Positions 44,810 to 53,203 of a DNA stretch of 64,000 nt are shown one piece after another (within the stretch, counting starts at the first letter, position 1; the number at the start of each line of letters is the position of its first letter). The position numbers and the translations under genes are program-made. Source of the stretch: Pseudonocardia sp. MH-G8 (GTDB lineage Bacteria > Actinomycetota > Actinomycetes > Mycobacteriales > Pseudonocardiaceae); contig NZ_NKYF01000029.1 of NCBI RefSeq assembly GCF_002262885.1, positions 1 through 64,000 on the forward strand, in the 5' to 3' direction. The notes beneath the pieces are model-generated. The model was not told the DNA's origin and did no database searches. It was given only the letters and a program-made list of their open reading frames with translations.

Positions 44810-45601
44810 TTGAGCGCCGAGGAACGTCCTGCCGAGTACGTCCAGTCCCTGGAACGCGGGCTGAAGATCATCAGGGCCTTCTCCCCCAGGCACCCTCGAA
44901 TGACGCTGACCGAGATCGCCGAGCGGACGCGGATGCCGCGGTCCGCGGCCCGCCGCTTCCTGCTCACCCTGGAGAGCCTGGGCTATGTCCGGTTGGCAGG
45001 GCGGTACTTCTCGCTCAGCCCGACCGTGCTCGAGCTCGGCTACAGCTACCTGTCCTCGGTCCACCCCTGGGATGCGGCCAACCCGCTGCTCGAGCGGCTC
45101 AGCGAGGCGGTCGACGAGAACGTGCTCGCGGGCGTGCTGGACGGCACGGACGTCGTCTGCGTTGCCCGCACCAGCCGTCGGCTGGTGACGGTGGCGGTGT
45201 TCGTCGGCGGGCGGGTGCCTGCCCATGCCTCCTCGATGGGCCGCGCGATCCTCGCCTACCTCCCGCCGGACCAGCTGGACGCGTACTTCGCCACCGCCAA
45301 GCTGACCGCCGTCACCGACGCCACCACCACCGACGAGACCGCCCTGCGCGCGGAGCTCGCCACGGTACGCAGCCAGAGGTGGGCGACCACCGAGCACGAG
45401 CTCGAGCGGGGTCTGATGTCGGTCAGCGCCCCCGTCTTCGGCGACGGGGAGCAGGTGGTCGCCGCGATCAACGTCTCCGCGCACGGCAACCGCCTCGACC
45501 TCGACGAGGTCGAGCGGCGCATCGTCCCCCCGCTGCTGGACGGTGCGCGCGACGTCAGCCTGATCTTCGGTGCCCGCCGGTCCTTCGCGCAGGAGCCCTG
45601 A
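44810..45601 (+). CDS. IclR-family transcriptional regulator, PcaR/PobR-like
   Basis: A 263-residue regulator. It opens with YVQSLERGLKIIRAFSPRHPRMTLTEIAERTRMPRSAARRFLLTLESLGYV, the arrangement seen in PcaR/PcaU/PobR activators of aromatic catabolism; the effector domain has HASSMGRAILAYLPPDQL and MSVSAPVFGDGEQVVAAINVS. The start is TTG 44810, with GGGTGA upstream. It converges tail to tail with the 12-gene operon, directly adjacent to its last gene, and is the likely controller of the operator at 57842-57871. Confidence 0.9.
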   Translation: MSAEERPAEYVQSLERGLKIIRAFSPRHPRMTLTEIAERTRMPRSAARRFLLTLESLGYVRLAGRYFSLSPTVLELGYSYLSSVHPWDAANPLLERLSEAVDENVLAGVLDGTDVVCVARTSRRLVTVAVFVGGRVPAHASSMGRAILAYLPPDQLDAYFATAKLTAVTDATTTDETALRAELATVRSQRWATTEHELERGLMSVSAPVFGDGEQVVAAINVSAHGNRLDLDEVERRIVPPLLDGARDVSLIFGARRSFAQEP

Positions 45602-46615
45602 TCAGATCTCCGCGATGGCGGCGACGGCGCGCCGCAGGCCTTCCCAGTCGGTACCGGGCGGCGGGGCCGGGAGCTGGATGACGTCGACGATGCCGGCGAA
45701 GCGCTCGGCCACCGCGCCGGCGATCCGGTCGTACGTGCCCGAGGCGCAGAAGAGGGCAAGCACGTCGTCGTCGACGCGGGCGGCCATCTCGGCCCAGCGG
45801 CCCGCCCTGGCCATGGCACGCAGCTCGTGGCCGAGCTCCTCGAGGCCGTGCTGGGCGAGGACCGGCAGGTACGCCTTGGTGGCCCCGTAGTACGCGACCC
45901 GGTACCGGACGTACTCCCGCGCGGCGCGCAGCTCACCCGTGTCGGCGCCGGTGGCGACGAAGCCGCCGCCGTAGACGCGGACGTCGGCCATGGTCCGCCC
46001 CGCCCCTTCGGCGGCATCCCGGAGCACCGGGAGGGTGACCTCGGCTGCGTACGCGCGCGTGCAGAACGAGTGCAGCCGTACGCCATCGCAGAGCGTTGCC
46101 GCGGTTCGCAGGTTGTACGGGTTCACCGCGGCCAGGTCGACAGGGATGTGCGCGTGGTCGGAGTCAGGGACGTACCCCGGGGTCATCAAGGTGTGCTGGA
46201 AGAACGGCCCCTGGTGGGCGAGCTCGCCACCGTCGGCCCAGGAGGCCCAGATGGCCTGGAGCGCGCGGACGTAGTCGCGCATCCGCGGTCCCGGCGAGGA
46301 CCACTGCGCGCCGAACCGGTCCTCCACGTGCCGCCGGACCTGGGTACCGAGGCCGAGCCGGAACCGGCCGCCGGTGTGGTCGGCCAGCATCCGCGCCTGT
46401 ACGGCCAGGACCATCGGCGTACGCGGGAACGCCACCGTGATCGCGGTGGCCAGTTCGGCGCGGGACACCGCCGGGGCCGCCGCCATCAGCGTGAGCAGCG
46501 GGTCCCGCCGGGTCTCGACGTCGGCGATGACGTCGACGCCGGCCGCATCCAACTTGCCGGCCACGGCCGGTACGTCCCGCAGCGGCACCTCCCGGAGCAC
46601 GGCCTCGACCTTCAT
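45602..46615 (-). CDS. LLM class F420-dependent oxidoreductase, TIGR03617-like
   Basis: A 337-residue luciferase-fold oxidoreductase with VDVIADVETRRDPLLTLMAAA, RTPMVLAVQARMLADHTGGRFRLGLGTQVRRHVEDRFG and TRAYAAEVTLPVLRDAAEGAGR. The GLGTQVRxHVExRFG block is that of the TIGR03617 group, expected to use F420. Last gene of the operon; the ATG overlaps the acyl-CoA dehydrogenase stop. A role as monooxygenase or dehydrogenase on a CoA-linked or free intermediate is inferred from context. Confidence 0.85.
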   Translation of the reverse strand: MKVEAVLREVPLRDVPAVAGKLDAAGVDVIADVETRRDPLLTLMAAAPAVSRAELATAITVAFPRTPMVLAVQARMLADHTGGRFRLGLGTQVRRHVEDRFGAQWSSPGPRMRDYVRALQAIWASWADGGELAHQGPFFQHTLMTPGYVPDSDHAHIPVDLAAVNPYNLRTAATLCDGVRLHSFCTRAYAAEVTLPVLRDAAEGAGRTMADVRVYGGGFVATGADTGELRAAREYVRYRVAYYGATKAYLPVLAQHGLEELGHELRAMARAGRWAEMAARVDDDVLALFCASGTYDRIAGAVAERFAGIVDVIQLPAPPPGTDWEGLRRAVAAIAEI

Positions 46616-47862
46616 GGTGTCCCCCCGGTCAGGGCTACCGCCGTCGCTGGCATCCCCTTGCGGAGCAGCTGCCGAGCGATCGTCACCCGGTGCACCTCGG
46701 AGGCGCCCTCGACGATCCGCCAGACGCGGACCAGCCGGTAGTAGTACTCGATCGGCAGGTCCTTGCCCAGGCCCATCCCGCCGTGTGCCTGCAGGCACTC
46801 GTCGGCGACCCGCTGCAGCAGCTCGGTGCCGAGCACCTTGGCCGTGGAGGCCTCGAACCTGATGTCGCTCGCGCCCGCGTCCAGCTTGGCGGCCGCGTCC
46901 CGGTTGACCAGGCGGCTGGCGTGCAGGCCGATGCCGGCGTCGGCGATCCAGTTCTGGACGGTCTGCCGGGAGGCGAGCGGCTCGCCGAAGGTGACCCGCT
47001 GCTTGGCGTGCTCCATCATCATGTCGAGCAGCCGCTCCGTGGCGCCGACGCAGCGGGCGGCGATCTCCAGGCGCCGCACGGACAGCCGGTTCTGCATCGG
47101 CACGAAGGCCTGCCCGACCTCGCCGAGCACCTGCTCGTCGTCGAGCCCCACGTCCTCGAAGCGGATCTCACAGGGCCGGTAGTTGGAGATGGTCGGCAGC
47201 CGACGCTCCACCACCACCCCGGGAGTGCCGCGGTCGACGAGGAACGAGGTCATGCCGCCGCGGGAGCCCTTCTCCGGGTCGGTCACCGCGACGACGATGA
47301 GGAAGTCGGCCCAGTCGGCTTTGCCGATCCACTTCTTCCGGCCGTTGAGCACCCAGTGGCCGTTCTCGTGTACGGCGGTGGTCTGGATCCCGGAGACGTC
47401 GGAGCCGGCGCCAGGCTCGGTGATCCCGATCCCGGAGGTGATCGCGCCCCGCGCGTACGGTTCCAGGTAGCGCTCCCGTTGATCGGGGGAGCAGGCAGCG
47501 GAGAGCCAGTGCAGGTTGGGCGAGTCCGGTGGCAGGACGAACGGGACGATGGTCTTGGCCATCTCCTCGATCGCTGCCATCTTCGCCTGGTTGGTCAGAC
47601 CGAGGCCCCCGTACTCGGCCGGTACGTCGATGCCCCATAAGCCGCGCTCGCGGGCCGCGTCGAGCAGCCGCTCGTACACCTCGGCCGGCAGGTCGCCGAG
47701 CGGGTCGAAGAGGTAGCTCCGGCCCGCCTCTCCGGTGAACGGCTCCACCCGCTGCGAGGCCTCCAGCTCCCACCGGATGATCTGGGGCTCCAGCGGCTGC
47801 AACTCCTCGGTCACGAAGGCCCGGACCCGCTGCCGGATGTCGGTGACCTGACGCTCGCTCAT
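46612..47862 (-). CDS. Acyl-CoA dehydrogenase
   Basis: A 416-residue FAD enzyme introducing an alpha-beta double bond into an acyl-CoA. Seen: GIGITEPGAGSDVSGIQTTA (FAD/substrate loop), WVLNGRKKWIGKADWADF, KQRVTFGEPLASRQ, QAHGGMGLGKDLPIEYYYR and the catalytic Glu in VEGASEVHR. ATG 47862 is preceded by AGGAGAG and overlaps the MmgE stop (ATGA). It would act before the enoyl-CoA hydratase encoded in the same operon. Confidence 0.93.
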   Translation of the reverse strand: MSERQVTDIRQRVRAFVTEELQPLEPQIIRWELEASQRVEPFTGEAGRSYLFDPLGDLPAEVYERLLDAARERGLWGIDVPAEYGGLGLTNQAKMAAIEEMAKTIVPFVLPPDSPNLHWLSAACSPDQRERYLEPYARGAITSGIGITEPGAGSDVSGIQTTAVHENGHWVLNGRKKWIGKADWADFLIVVAVTDPEKGSRGGMTSFLVDRGTPGVVVERRLPTISNYRPCEIRFEDVGLDDEQVLGEVGQAFVPMQNRLSVRRLEIAARCVGATERLLDMMMEHAKQRVTFGEPLASRQTVQNWIADAGIGLHASRLVNRDAAAKLDAGASDIRFEASTAKVLGTELLQRVADECLQAHGGMGLGKDLPIEYYYRLVRVWRIVEGASEVHRVTIARQLLRKGMPATAVALTGGTP

Positions 47863-49241
47863 GAGCTCTCCTGGTTCTCGGGCGGCGCGGCCGGCAGTGG
47901 CGCCAGTACGTCCCGTACGGTGCGGCCGGTCCACGTACGCAGCGCGTCGGCGAAGGGGCGTGCCGCCTCGGGGGCACCGCCGTGGCCGAAGCAGTCGGTG
48001 GCCTTCTCGGTGAGTTCGTCCAGGGACATCGGCGCTGCCGCGCTACCGCGGAGCACCTCGGTACGCTGGCGGAGCACCCGGCCGTCGGTGAGATCGAGGC
48101 TCACCTCGGCCCAGCGCGGCGTCAGCGGGGTGTCGGCCTCCGTGGCGCGTATCCGGGGGATCAGGTCTTGCGCCTGCGGCCGGTTGACGGCCGCATCCGT
48201 GAAGCCTGCCAGCCGCATGTGCCCGTCGAGCAGGGCCGCGCTGATCGCGTACTCCATGCTGAACTTGGCCTCGAGGCCGGTCCGTGGGCGGTGGTGGACC
48301 AGCGGTACCAGCGCCGCGCCGCTGGTACGGACGTCGATCCCCGTGACGTCCGCGGCGCCGAGGTCGGCCTCGGTGCGCAGGTCGAGCACGGCGTCCAGGG
48401 CGCGGTGCGTGGCGTAGCAAAGCGGGTACTTCTTGACGTCCAGCCCGGCGATTCGCAGCTCGCCGGCCCCGGCGCCGAGCCCGTCGAGCTGCGCGTGGAG
48501 CGCCTCGACGCCTTCCATGCCGCCGCCGTACAGGACGGTGAAGCCGGCCGGACCGTCCAGAGCGCCGTGGCCGGCGTCGAGCCCGGCCCGGGCCAGCAGC
48601 GCGGATCGGACCGACGCCGCGCAGGCCGCGCCGACCTGGAAGGACTTCGCCTGGGTGCCGAAGTTCTCCCGGGTGCCGGCACATTGGCCGAGGAAGAGCC
48701 CGATCGCGTCGGCGATGCCGGTCTCGGTGAGGCCGAGCAGGTGGCCGGCGGCCACGGTCGCGCCGATGCCGCCGATCGCGGTGGTGGAGTGCCAGCCCGC
48801 GGCGTAGTGCTGCTGGCCGACGGCGCGGGAGAGTTTCAGAATTACCTCGAAGCCCACCGCGTACGCGGCCGCCACCGCGGTGCCGTCGGTGTCCTCGGCC
48901 TCGGCCAACGCGAGCAGGCCCGGAAGCAGGGCCACGCTCGGGTGGCCGCGCATCAGGGACGTGACGTCGTCGTAGTCGAGGACGTGCGCGGCGGCGCCGT
49001 TGACCAGTGCTGCCCGTTCCGGCGCGGCGTGGCCGCCCGTCCAGATCCGGCTGCAGCCCTCGCCCGGGGTACCGGCGTACGCGGTGAGGGCAGCGACGAT
49101 CGGGTCGTGCCTGGCTGCCACCGCGACGGCGACGGTGTCCAGCACGGCGCGGGCCACGGTGTCCTGGACGTACGGCGTCGGCCCGGGTGCAGCAGCCGCG
49201 AACGTTGCGATCCGCAGCGCTGCCGGCGCCCTGGCGGTCAT
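47859..49241 (-). CDS. MmgE/PrpD family protein
   Basis: A 460-residue protein of the 2-methylcitrate dehydratase / aconitate decarboxylase fold. Typical stretches are NGAAAHVLDYDDVTSLMRGHPSVALLPGLLALAE, GWHSTTAIGGIGATVAAGHLLGL, NFGTQAKSFQVG and KKYPLCYATHRALDA. The family performs dehydration, decarboxylation or other reactions on tricarboxylates and relatives, which fits the Tct importer at the head of the operon. Exact reaction unknown. The ATG overlaps the CoA-transferase stop. Confidence 0.9.
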   Translation of the reverse strand: MTARAPAALRIATFAAAAPGPTPYVQDTVARAVLDTVAVAVAARHDPIVAALTAYAGTPGEGCSRIWTGGHAAPERAALVNGAAAHVLDYDDVTSLMRGHPSVALLPGLLALAEAEDTDGTAVAAAYAVGFEVILKLSRAVGQQHYAAGWHSTTAIGGIGATVAAGHLLGLTETGIADAIGLFLGQCAGTRENFGTQAKSFQVGAACAASVRSALLARAGLDAGHGALDGPAGFTVLYGGGMEGVEALHAQLDGLGAGAGELRIAGLDVKKYPLCYATHRALDAVLDLRTEADLGAADVTGIDVRTSGAALVPLVHHRPRTGLEAKFSMEYAISAALLDGHMRLAGFTDAAVNRPQAQDLIPRIRATEADTPLTPRWAEVSLDLTDGRVLRQRTEVLRGSAAAPMSLDELTEKATDCFGHGGAPEAARPFADALRTWTGRTVRDVLAPLPAAPPENQESS

Positions 49242-50449
49242 CGCAGCACCCCCGCTCCGCGGTACTCCTCGATCTCCGCGTCCGTCAGGCCGAGTACGTC
49301 GCGGAGAACCTCGCCGGTGTGCTGACCGAGCAGCGGCGCCGGGCGCTGCGGACGTACGGGCGTGCCAGTGAGCCGGAACGGCGGGGCGTTGTACAGGCTG
49401 TCGCCCATCTCCGGGTGGTCCATCCGCAGCCAGTGCTCCCGCTCGGCGAGCTGGGGGTCGTCGTCGACCAGGTCGGCGGCGTTCTGCACGAGCGCGGCGG
49501 GCACACCGGCCGCACGCAGCCGCGCGGCCAGTTCCGGTGCCGTGCGCTCCGCCACGGCCGCGGCCAGCGCCGCGTCGAGCCGCTCCCGGTCCCGATGGCG
49601 TCCGTCCATGTCCCGCCACTCCTCGTGCGGGCCGCTCAGCCCGAGCACCCGGACCAGCGCCGGCCACTGCTCGTCGTGGAGGACCGAGATCGCGATCCAC
49701 CGGTCCTCGCCCGCGCACCGGTAGACGCCGTGCGGTGCCCGCCGTGCATGCCCATTGCCCTGTGGCCCGGCGTCCCTGCCGTTCACCGTCCAGTCCATGA
49801 TCAGCGGGCCGAGCAGCGCGATCGTGGGCTCGGTCTGCGCGACGTCGATGTACTGGCCCTCGCCGGTACGTCGCCGGTGGCGCAGCGCAGCCAGCAGCGC
49901 GAAGGCCGCGTGGCACGGGTTGGGCACGTGGTCCGGGTAGTTGGTGCCGGTGCCCAGCGGCGGCCGCCCGGGGACGGCGGTGAAGTGGTGGAGCCCGACC
50001 AGCGCGCTGATCGTGGAGCCGTACCCGAGGTAGTCGCGCTCCGGCCCGGAGTCGCCCTGCATGGACATGGCGAGGTAGACGGCCCGCGGGTTGAGCCGGT
50101 GCACGCTCTCCCAGCCGAGGCCGAACCTGTCCATCGTGCCGGGGGTGAAGTTGTTGGCCACCACGTCGCAGTCGGTGACGAGCCTGCGGGCGAGCTCGCG
50201 GCCGCCCTCGGTCTTCATGTCGAGGGAGATGCTGCGCTTGCTGGTGTTCCGGTCGGCGAAGTAACCGCTGCGATTGAGCCCGGCCTGACCTCCCGCGAAC
50301 GGCGGGCTGAGCCGGATGCCGTCGACCTTGGCCGCGCTCTCGACCTTGATCACGTCGGCGCCGTGGTCGGCCAGGATCTTCGTGGTGAAGGAACCGGCCC
50401 CGACCCAACAGAAGTCGATCACGCGGACGCCGTGCAGCGGCCCGTTCAT
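49238..50449 (-). CDS. CaiB/BaiF CoA-transferase, second of a pair
   Basis: A 403-residue class III CoA-transferase with GVRVIDFCWVGAGSFTTKILADHGADVIKVE, RNTSKRSISLDMK, NNFTPGTMDRFGLGW, EGQYIDVAQTEPT and LLGQHTGEVLRDVLG. It lies immediately after another CaiB-type gene with a 4-bp overlap. Adjacent unequal CaiB subunits occur in heteromeric transferases such as BbsEF (benzylsuccinate) and SmtAB (malate), so the two may form one enzyme that activates the imported acid. Confidence 0.9.
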   Translation of the reverse strand: MNGPLHGVRVIDFCWVGAGSFTTKILADHGADVIKVESAAKVDGIRLSPPFAGGQAGLNRSGYFADRNTSKRSISLDMKTEGGRELARRLVTDCDVVANNFTPGTMDRFGLGWESVHRLNPRAVYLAMSMQGDSGPERDYLGYGSTISALVGLHHFTAVPGRPPLGTGTNYPDHVPNPCHAAFALLAALRHRRRTGEGQYIDVAQTEPTIALLGPLIMDWTVNGRDAGPQGNGHARRAPHGVYRCAGEDRWIAISVLHDEQWPALVRVLGLSGPHEEWRDMDGRHRDRERLDAALAAAVAERTAPELAARLRAAGVPAALVQNAADLVDDDPQLAEREHWLRMDHPEMGDSLYNAPPFRLTGTPVRPQRPAPLLGQHTGEVLRDVLGLTDAEIEEYRGAGVLR

Positions 50450-51621
50450 GTGCTCACTCCGATCTCGGCGAGCACCTCGGTGGTGTGCTCGCCCAGCAGG
50501 GGAGCGCGGCCGGTGGTCTGCCAGGGCGTCGCGCTGAGTCGGTACGGTGCGCCGGGCATGAGCGCGCCGAACCCGGTCTGCTCCACCAGGTATCCCCGGT
50601 GCTGAAGCTGCCGGCTGGCCACCAGGTCGGCCGCGGTACTGACGGGGCAGAGCGGGACCCTGCGGCGTTGCGCCTCGGCGTAGAGCTCGGCCTTGGTGCG
50701 CCCCGCGGTGAAGCTGCCGAAGATCCGGTTGAAGATCTCCCGGGCCTCCGTTCCGACGACGTACTCCCGCTCGTTCCACCGCTCGCCGTGGAGCAGCCCG
50801 GTCTCGGCGACGCCCTCGTCCTCCATCCAGCCCACGAAGTGGGGCCAGAACCGGTTGCCGCCGATGCCCGCGGCAAGGATGTACACGTGACCGTCGGCGC
50901 AGCCGAACACGCCGGATCCGGCGCGGGCGGCATGGCCGCTGCTCCGGCCGCGCACCGTCTGCTCCAGGTCGTAGTACTGCACCGCGTTCTCCAGCGCGAG
51001 CACCACGCTCTCCTGCACGGAGACGTCCACGTGCTGTCCCTGTCCGGTGAGCTCGGCCGAGGTGAGCGCCATCATCGAGGCGACGGCCCCGAACAGGTTG
51101 CCGGCGGCGACGGCCTGCTCGCCCGCCGGTCGCACCGGCGGCCCGTCCGGGTAGCCCGACAGGGAGAGGAACCCGCCGAGTGCGACCAGCAGGAGGTCGT
51201 CGGCCTCGTACGCGGCGTACGGGCCGCTCTGCCCGAACGGCGTGATGCTGGTCAGCACCAGGGCAGGGTTGAGCGCGGCCAGGTCCGCCCAGGCCAGGCC
51301 GCGTGACGCGGCCACACCGGGACGATCGGACTCGATCACCAGGTCGGCTGTGCGCGCCAGCTCGCGCAGCGTCTCCACCCCGGTCGGGCTGTCCAGGTCG
51401 AGGACGATGCCGCGCTTGCCGGTGTTGACGTAGCCGAAGGTCAGGCCGCGATCGGGGTGGACCACGTCGCCGGCGAACGGCGGTTCGGCCCGCAGTGCCG
51501 ACCCGCCGGGCGGCTCGACGAGGACCACGTCCGCGCCGAGCTCGGCGAACAACTTGGCGCAGTAGTTGCCCAACGCCCCGGAGAGGTCGAGGACGCGCAA
51601 CCCCGTGAGCGCTCCGGTCAT
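50446..51621 (-). CDS. CaiB/BaiF CoA-transferase, first of a pair
   Basis: A 391-residue class III CoA-transferase: GLRVLDLSGALGNYCAKLFAELGADVVLVEPPGGS, VNTGKRGIVLDLDSP, ITPFGQSGPYAAYEADDLLL, GQGQHVDVSVQESV and GEHTTEVLAEIG. It is clearly diverged from the partner at 49238, so this is not a recent duplication. The ATG overlaps the DUF35 gene stop. It probably forms a heteromeric CoA-transferase with its neighbour. Confidence 0.9.
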   Translation of the reverse strand: MTGALTGLRVLDLSGALGNYCAKLFAELGADVVLVEPPGGSALRAEPPFAGDVVHPDRGLTFGYVNTGKRGIVLDLDSPTGVETLRELARTADLVIESDRPGVAASRGLAWADLAALNPALVLTSITPFGQSGPYAAYEADDLLLVALGGFLSLSGYPDGPPVRPAGEQAVAAGNLFGAVASMMALTSAELTGQGQHVDVSVQESVVLALENAVQYYDLEQTVRGRSSGHAARAGSGVFGCADGHVYILAAGIGGNRFWPHFVGWMEDEGVAETGLLHGERWNEREYVVGTEAREIFNRIFGSFTAGRTKAELYAEAQRRRVPLCPVSTAADLVASRQLQHRGYLVEQTGFGALMPGAPYRLSATPWQTTGRAPLLGEHTTEVLAEIGVST

Positions 51622-52034
51622 GGCTCCTCCGGGATGAACCGGGGGATGGTGACCTCGTCGGTCACCGGGTCGCAGTGCAGCCGTACCCGGAGCCCGACCT
51701 GGACCTCGTCGTTCGGGATGCCCACCACGTTGCTGAACATCCGCGGGCCCTCGTCGAGTTGCACGAGGACCACGTTGTAGGGCACGTCGTCGGCGAACGC
51801 CTGGTTGTAGACCTGGTGGAAGACGATCCGGGACAGCACCTCGCCACCACCGGAGACGTCGGTCCAGGTGGCGCCGGGGGCCAGGCACTCGGGACAGACC
51901 CGGCCGACGGGATAGCGGATGTGCCCGCAGGCGTCGCACCGCTGCAGGCTCAGCGTGGAGCGTTCGCGCAGGCTGTCCCAGAACGGGCGGTTCTCTTCGG
52001 TCAGCTCCGGCAGTGGCTTGTCGTACGTGCTCAC
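51618..52034 (-). CDS. DUF35 OB-fold protein with rubredoxin-like zinc ribbon
   Basis: A 138-residue protein: an N-terminal zinc ribbon with Cys33, Cys36, Cys47 and Cys50 (LQRCDACGHIRYPVGRVCPEC) and a C-terminal OB fold (VLSRIVFHQVYNQAF, NVVLVQLDEGPRMFSNVVG). Such proteins partner thiolase-fold proteins; in steroid side-chain breakdown the DUF35 part of ChsH2 binds Ltp2 to make an aldolase. GTG 52034 overlaps the thiolase stop, so the two are translated together, probably as a complex. Confidence 0.9.
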   Translation of the reverse strand: MSTYDKPLPELTEENRPFWDSLRERSTLSLQRCDACGHIRYPVGRVCPECLAPGATWTDVSGGGEVLSRIVFHQVYNQAFADDVPYNVVLVQLDEGPRMFSNVVGIPNDEVQVGLRVRLHCDPVTDEVTIPRFIPEEP

Positions 52035-53194
52035 GTCAGCCCGTCCTTGCTCAAGATCATCGCATTGGAGCAGTTCAGCGTCATGCCACGGCCGGTCACC
52101 AGGCAGACCTCCGCACCGGAGACCTGGCGCTCACCGCAGTCGCCGCGGAGCTGGCGGACGCCCTCGACGATGTGCAGCCAGCCCTCCATGTACGACTCCG
52201 ACAGGTTGCCGCCCGCCGTGTTGACCGGCAGGTCCCCGCCGAGCTGGATCCGCCCGCCCTCCACGTACGGGCCGGCCTCGCCCACCCCGCAGAAGCCGGC
52301 GTGCTCCAGCCAGAGCAGCACGCTGATGCTGAAGTTGTCGTACAGTTGCGCCACGTCGACGTCAGCGGGCCCGACGCCCGCCATCGCGTACGCCTTGTCC
52401 AGCGCGTCCTTCTGGTGGGGCACGTACCACCAGTCCGGCCGCTCCAGCGTGCGGGCCGTGTACGCCTGGCCCATGCCGGAGAGGAAGACCGGTGGCTGCT
52501 TCGTCTCCCGCGCCCGGGCGCGTTCGGCGGAGGTGACGATGATGCAGACGCCGCCGTCGCTGATCAAGCAGCAGTCCAGCAGGTGCAGCGGCTCCACGAT
52601 CCACCGGGAGGCCTGGTGGTCGGCGAGCGTGAAGGGCGTGCGCATCACGGCGTCGGGGTTCATGGAGGCGTGCCGGCGGCAGGCCACCGCCACCTCGCCG
52701 AGCTGCTCGCTGGTGGTGCCGTACAGGGCCATGTGCCGGCTGGCCGCGATCGCGCTGTTGGCGGCGGCGCCCATCATCCCCCAGATTCCCCACGAGTCGC
52801 CCCAGCCCGACGCCCGGTTGAACCGCGAGCCTCCGGTCTTGGCCGCGTCACCGAAGACGCAGGCCACGGTGGTGGCCATGCCGGTGGCCACCGCCATCGC
52901 GGCCATCTGGACCAGCGCGCCTGCGGTGCCGCCCCCCATCGACATGCTGCCGGTGTAGGCCGGGTCGATGCCGAGCGTCTCGGCCACCCGCAGGTAGTTG
53001 AGCGGCCCCTCGGGCGCCGTGGTGCCCGGGAAGGTCAGCAGGCCGTCGATCTCCGACTTCTCCAGCCCCGAGTCCGCGAGCGCCGCGGTGAAGGCGTCGG
53101 TGGCCAGCGAGAGCTGCGTGCTTCCCGGGACCTTGCCCTGAGGTGTCTTGCCGACGCCGACGATCGCGGCGCGGTCCTTCAGCGATTCCGTCAT
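52031..53194 (-). CDS. Thiolase-fold (lipid-transfer protein-like) protein, catalytic Cys absent
   Basis: A 387-residue thiolase-superfamily protein of the SCP2/Ltp branch: RAAIVGVGKTPQGKVPGST, GLEKSEIDGLLTF, DVAQLYDNFSISVLLWLE and TAGGNLSESYMEGW. Where thiolases have the nucleophilic Cys (CSSG) it reads SMSMGGG, and the C-terminal GHPxGA histidine is replaced in LSESYMEG. This fits non-thiolytic members such as Ltp2, which with a DUF35 partner split beta-hydroxyacyl-CoAs by retro-aldol cleavage. It lies between the enoyl-CoA hydratase and DUF35 genes, the right order for hydration followed by cleavage. Confidence 0.88.
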   Translation of the reverse strand: MTESLKDRAAIVGVGKTPQGKVPGSTQLSLATDAFTAALADSGLEKSEIDGLLTFPGTTAPEGPLNYLRVAETLGIDPAYTGSMSMGGGTAGALVQMAAMAVATGMATTVACVFGDAAKTGGSRFNRASGWGDSWGIWGMMGAAANSAIAASRHMALYGTTSEQLGEVAVACRRHASMNPDAVMRTPFTLADHQASRWIVEPLHLLDCCLISDGGVCIIVTSAERARARETKQPPVFLSGMGQAYTARTLERPDWWYVPHQKDALDKAYAMAGVGPADVDVAQLYDNFSISVLLWLEHAGFCGVGEAGPYVEGGRIQLGGDLPVNTAGGNLSESYMEGWLHIVEGVRQLRGDCGERQVSGAEVCLVTGRGMTLNCSNAMILSKDGLT

Positions 53195-53203
53195 TCGCCT
53201 TCC

